NCBI GenBank assembly: GCA_016793095.1
Contig: JAEUJQ010000090.1
Coordinates: forward strand, 1-64,000
Direction: 5' to 3'
DNA: 64,000 nucleotides
DNA from: Myxococcaceae bacterium
GTDB taxonomy: Bacteria > Myxococcota > Myxococcia > Myxococcales > Myxococcaceae
Made by a program: the position numbers and the translations under genes. The notes beneath the pieces are model-generated. The model was not told the origin of the DNA and did not search any database. It worked only from the letters and a program-made list of their open reading frames with translations. This document shows positions 62,746-64,000 of the stretch, piece by piece; position 1 is the stretch's first letter; every line of letters begins with the position of its first letter.

Positions 62746-64000
62746 ATGACGACGACCCCCGCGCTGCCCAAGGCCGCCTCGCTGCTGTCCGGCTCCGTCG
62801 AGCAGTTCACCAGGCGCTGCGACGAGGCCCTCGCGACGGCGAAGGCGAACCTCGAGGCCCTCAAGAAGCTGGGGCCCGGCGCCGACGCGCAGAAGCTCTC
62901 GCTCTACGACGACGCGACGACGCTCTTGTCGAACGCCGGCGCGCGCAGCGGGCTCGCCCGCGAGGTGCACCCCGCGGCGACGTTCAGGGAGGCGGCCGAG
63001 GCGTGCGAGCAGCGCATCGAGGCCTTCAACGTCGAGCTCGCCCAGGACAAGGCGCTCTACGACGCGCTCGCCGCCGTCGACGGCAAGGCCTTCGACCCGG
63101 TGACGGGCTTCTGGCTCTTCAAGACGCTGCGCGAGTTCCGCCGCGCCGGCGTGGACCGCGACGAGGCGACGCGCGCGAAGGTGAAGGCGCTCAACGAAGA
63201 GCTCGTGAAGCTGGGCCAGGCCTTCGGCCGCAACATCCGCGACGACGTGCGCACGGTGACGGCGAAGCCGGCCGACCTCGACGGGGTACCGAAGGACTGG
63301 CTCGACGCGCACCCGGTGGGCGCCGGCGGCCTCGTGACCGTCACCACCAACCCGCCCGACTACCTGCCGGTGATGGTGTACGCGAAGAGCGCGACGGTGC
63401 GCGAGGCGCTGTGGCGCGCGTACCGCAACCGCGCCTTCCCGGCGAACGTCGAGGTGCTGAAGACGCTGCTCGCGAAGCGGCACGAGCTGGCGACGCTGCT
63501 CGGCTACGCGTCGTGGGCCGACTACGCGCTCGAGACGAAGATGGCGAAGACGGGCAAGGCGGCGGCCGACTTCATCGAGCAGGGCCGCAAGGCCACCGAG
63601 GCGCGCGCGAAGGCCGACATGGCCGTGCTGCTCGCCCGCAAGCAGAAGGACGCGCCCGGCGCGAAGGCCGTCGAGCCCTGGGAGCAGGACTTCTACGAGG
63701 ACCGGGTGAAGAACGAGCAGTACGGCCTCGACTCGCAGGCGCTGCGCACCTACTTCGAGTTCGGCACCGTGAAGCAGGGGGTGATGGACCTCACCTCGCG
63801 GCTCTTCTCGGTGCGCTACGTGAAGGTGACGGACGCGCAGGTCTGGCACCCGGACGTCGAGACGTACGACGTGTACGAGGGTGACGCGCTGCTCGGGCGC
63901 TTCCACCTCGACATGCACCCGCGCGACAACAAGTACAAACACGCGGCGCAGTTCGGCCTCACCGTGGGCCGCGGCGGCCGGGAGCTGCCCGAGGCGGTGC
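62746..64000 (+). CDS. M3-family oligopeptidase (thimet-type), truncated by window edge
   Basis: The first 418 residues of an M3 peptidase are present, from ATG 62746 with an AAGGAGG site 5 nt upstream. The visible part is the helical N-terminal half with typical phrases (AFDPVTGFWLFKTLREFRRAGVDRDEA, LLGYASWADYALETKMAKTGKAA, PWEQDFYEDRVKNEQYGLDSQALRTYFEF). The zinc motif HEFGH has not been reached. An in-frame extension upstream from a TTG at 62629 reads ...SLTLALACARTTPARKED, which looks like a lipobox leader, so the mature start may be further upstream and the protein a lipoprotein. The gene runs off the right edge. Confidence 0.8.
   Translation, partial: MTTTPALPKAASLLSGSVEQFTRRCDEALATAKANLEALKKLGPGADAQKLSLYDDATTLLSNAGARSGLAREVHPAATFREAAEACEQRIEAFNVELAQDKALYDALAAVDGKAFDPVTGFWLFKTLREFRRAGVDRDEATRAKVKALNEELVKLGQAFGRNIRDDVRTVTAKPADLDGVPKDWLDAHPVGAGGLVTVTTNPPDYLPVMVYAKSATVREALWRAYRNRAFPANVEVLKTLLAKRHELATLLGYASWADYALETKMAKTGKAAADFIEQGRKATEARAKADMAVLLARKQKDAPGAKAVEPWEQDFYEDRVKNEQYGLDSQALRTYFEFGTVKQGVMDLTSRLFSVRYVKVTDAQVWHPDVETYDVYEGDALLGRFHLDMHPRDNKYKHAAQFGLTVGRGGRELPEAV

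Noticed and set aside
62383-63942. A 519-codon open frame on the minus strand
   Set aside because: It covers the lysine-rich and M3 genes on the other strand. Its His/Arg/Leu-rich sequence is a shadow of the M3 peptidase frame.
1-64000. rRNA, tRNA, parS-type centromere, transposase or phage genes
   Set aside because: I looked for conserved rRNA segments, tRNA cloverleaf patterns with the T-loop sequence, the TGTTCCACGTGGAACA-like parS site and transposase or integrase motifs, and saw none by eye.

Overview
The window is about 64 kb of very GC-rich, densely coding DNA. It most likely comes from a myxobacterium (Myxococcota, suborder Cystobacterineae). The main evidence is a complete pomY-pomZ-pomX division-site locus at 9.2-13.3 kb. 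Supporting signs are a MYXO-CTERM-like tail, a TIGR02996/leucine-rich protein, many lipoproteins with Gly-rich linkers after the lipobox, Cys-rich and MopE-type metal-binding repeats, PEGA domains and three Hanks-type protein kinases. No rRNA, tRNA, CRISPR array, insertion sequence or prophage was recognised.

Layout. 0-9 kb: a truncated secreted thrombospondin-3-type protein, a MerC-like membrane protein beside a Tat-exported Csp-type copper storage protein, an aminoglycoside-phosphotransferase-like/APS-kinase fusion, a lipoprotein with a 15-bp tandem repeat, a TPR membrane protein, a tryptophanase and a free-standing B3/B4 domain protein. 9-13.3 kb: pomYZX. 13.3-21 kb: a minus-strand block with a membrane protein, an esterase-like lipoprotein, an SH3-like/M48 protease pair, a CHASE2 adenylate cyclase and an AhpD-like/STAS-like pair. 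21-24 kb: a secreted protein with a di-heme oxidoreductase, then a Sel1 lipoprotein. 24-28 kb: a kinase-macrodomain fusion, an outer-membrane-type protein and a BNR-type lipoprotein whose 3' end has a decayed second copy about 1 kb away. 28-34.8 kb: a linalool-dehydratase-like protein, small membrane proteins, a TIGR02996 protein, a second Sel1 protein, an orphan OmpR-type regulator and an EIIC-EIID pair of the mannose-family PTS. 34.8-44.9 kb: a 1451-residue repeat lipoprotein with a TPR/PEGA partner, an FHA-kinase-PEGA protein, a MopE-type CxxCH protein and a hypothetical protein. 44.9-51.8 kb: a second SH3-like/M48 pair, an Ig-like lipoprotein, a TonB-dependent receptor and a TonB-type protein. 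51.9-64 kb: a Cys-rich lipoprotein, a six-repeat PPC-like lipoprotein, a PilZ protein, a small kinase, a lysine-rich histone-H1-like protein and an M3 oligopeptidase cut by the window end.

The region is mainly concerned with the cell envelope: surface lipoproteins, outer-membrane transport, periplasmic proteolysis and signalling kinases. The best-understood functional unit is PomXYZ. Two items look less described: the Ser/Thr kinase fused to a macrodomain, and the SH3-like/M48 protease module, which occurs twice with the same 4-nt GTGA gene overlap.
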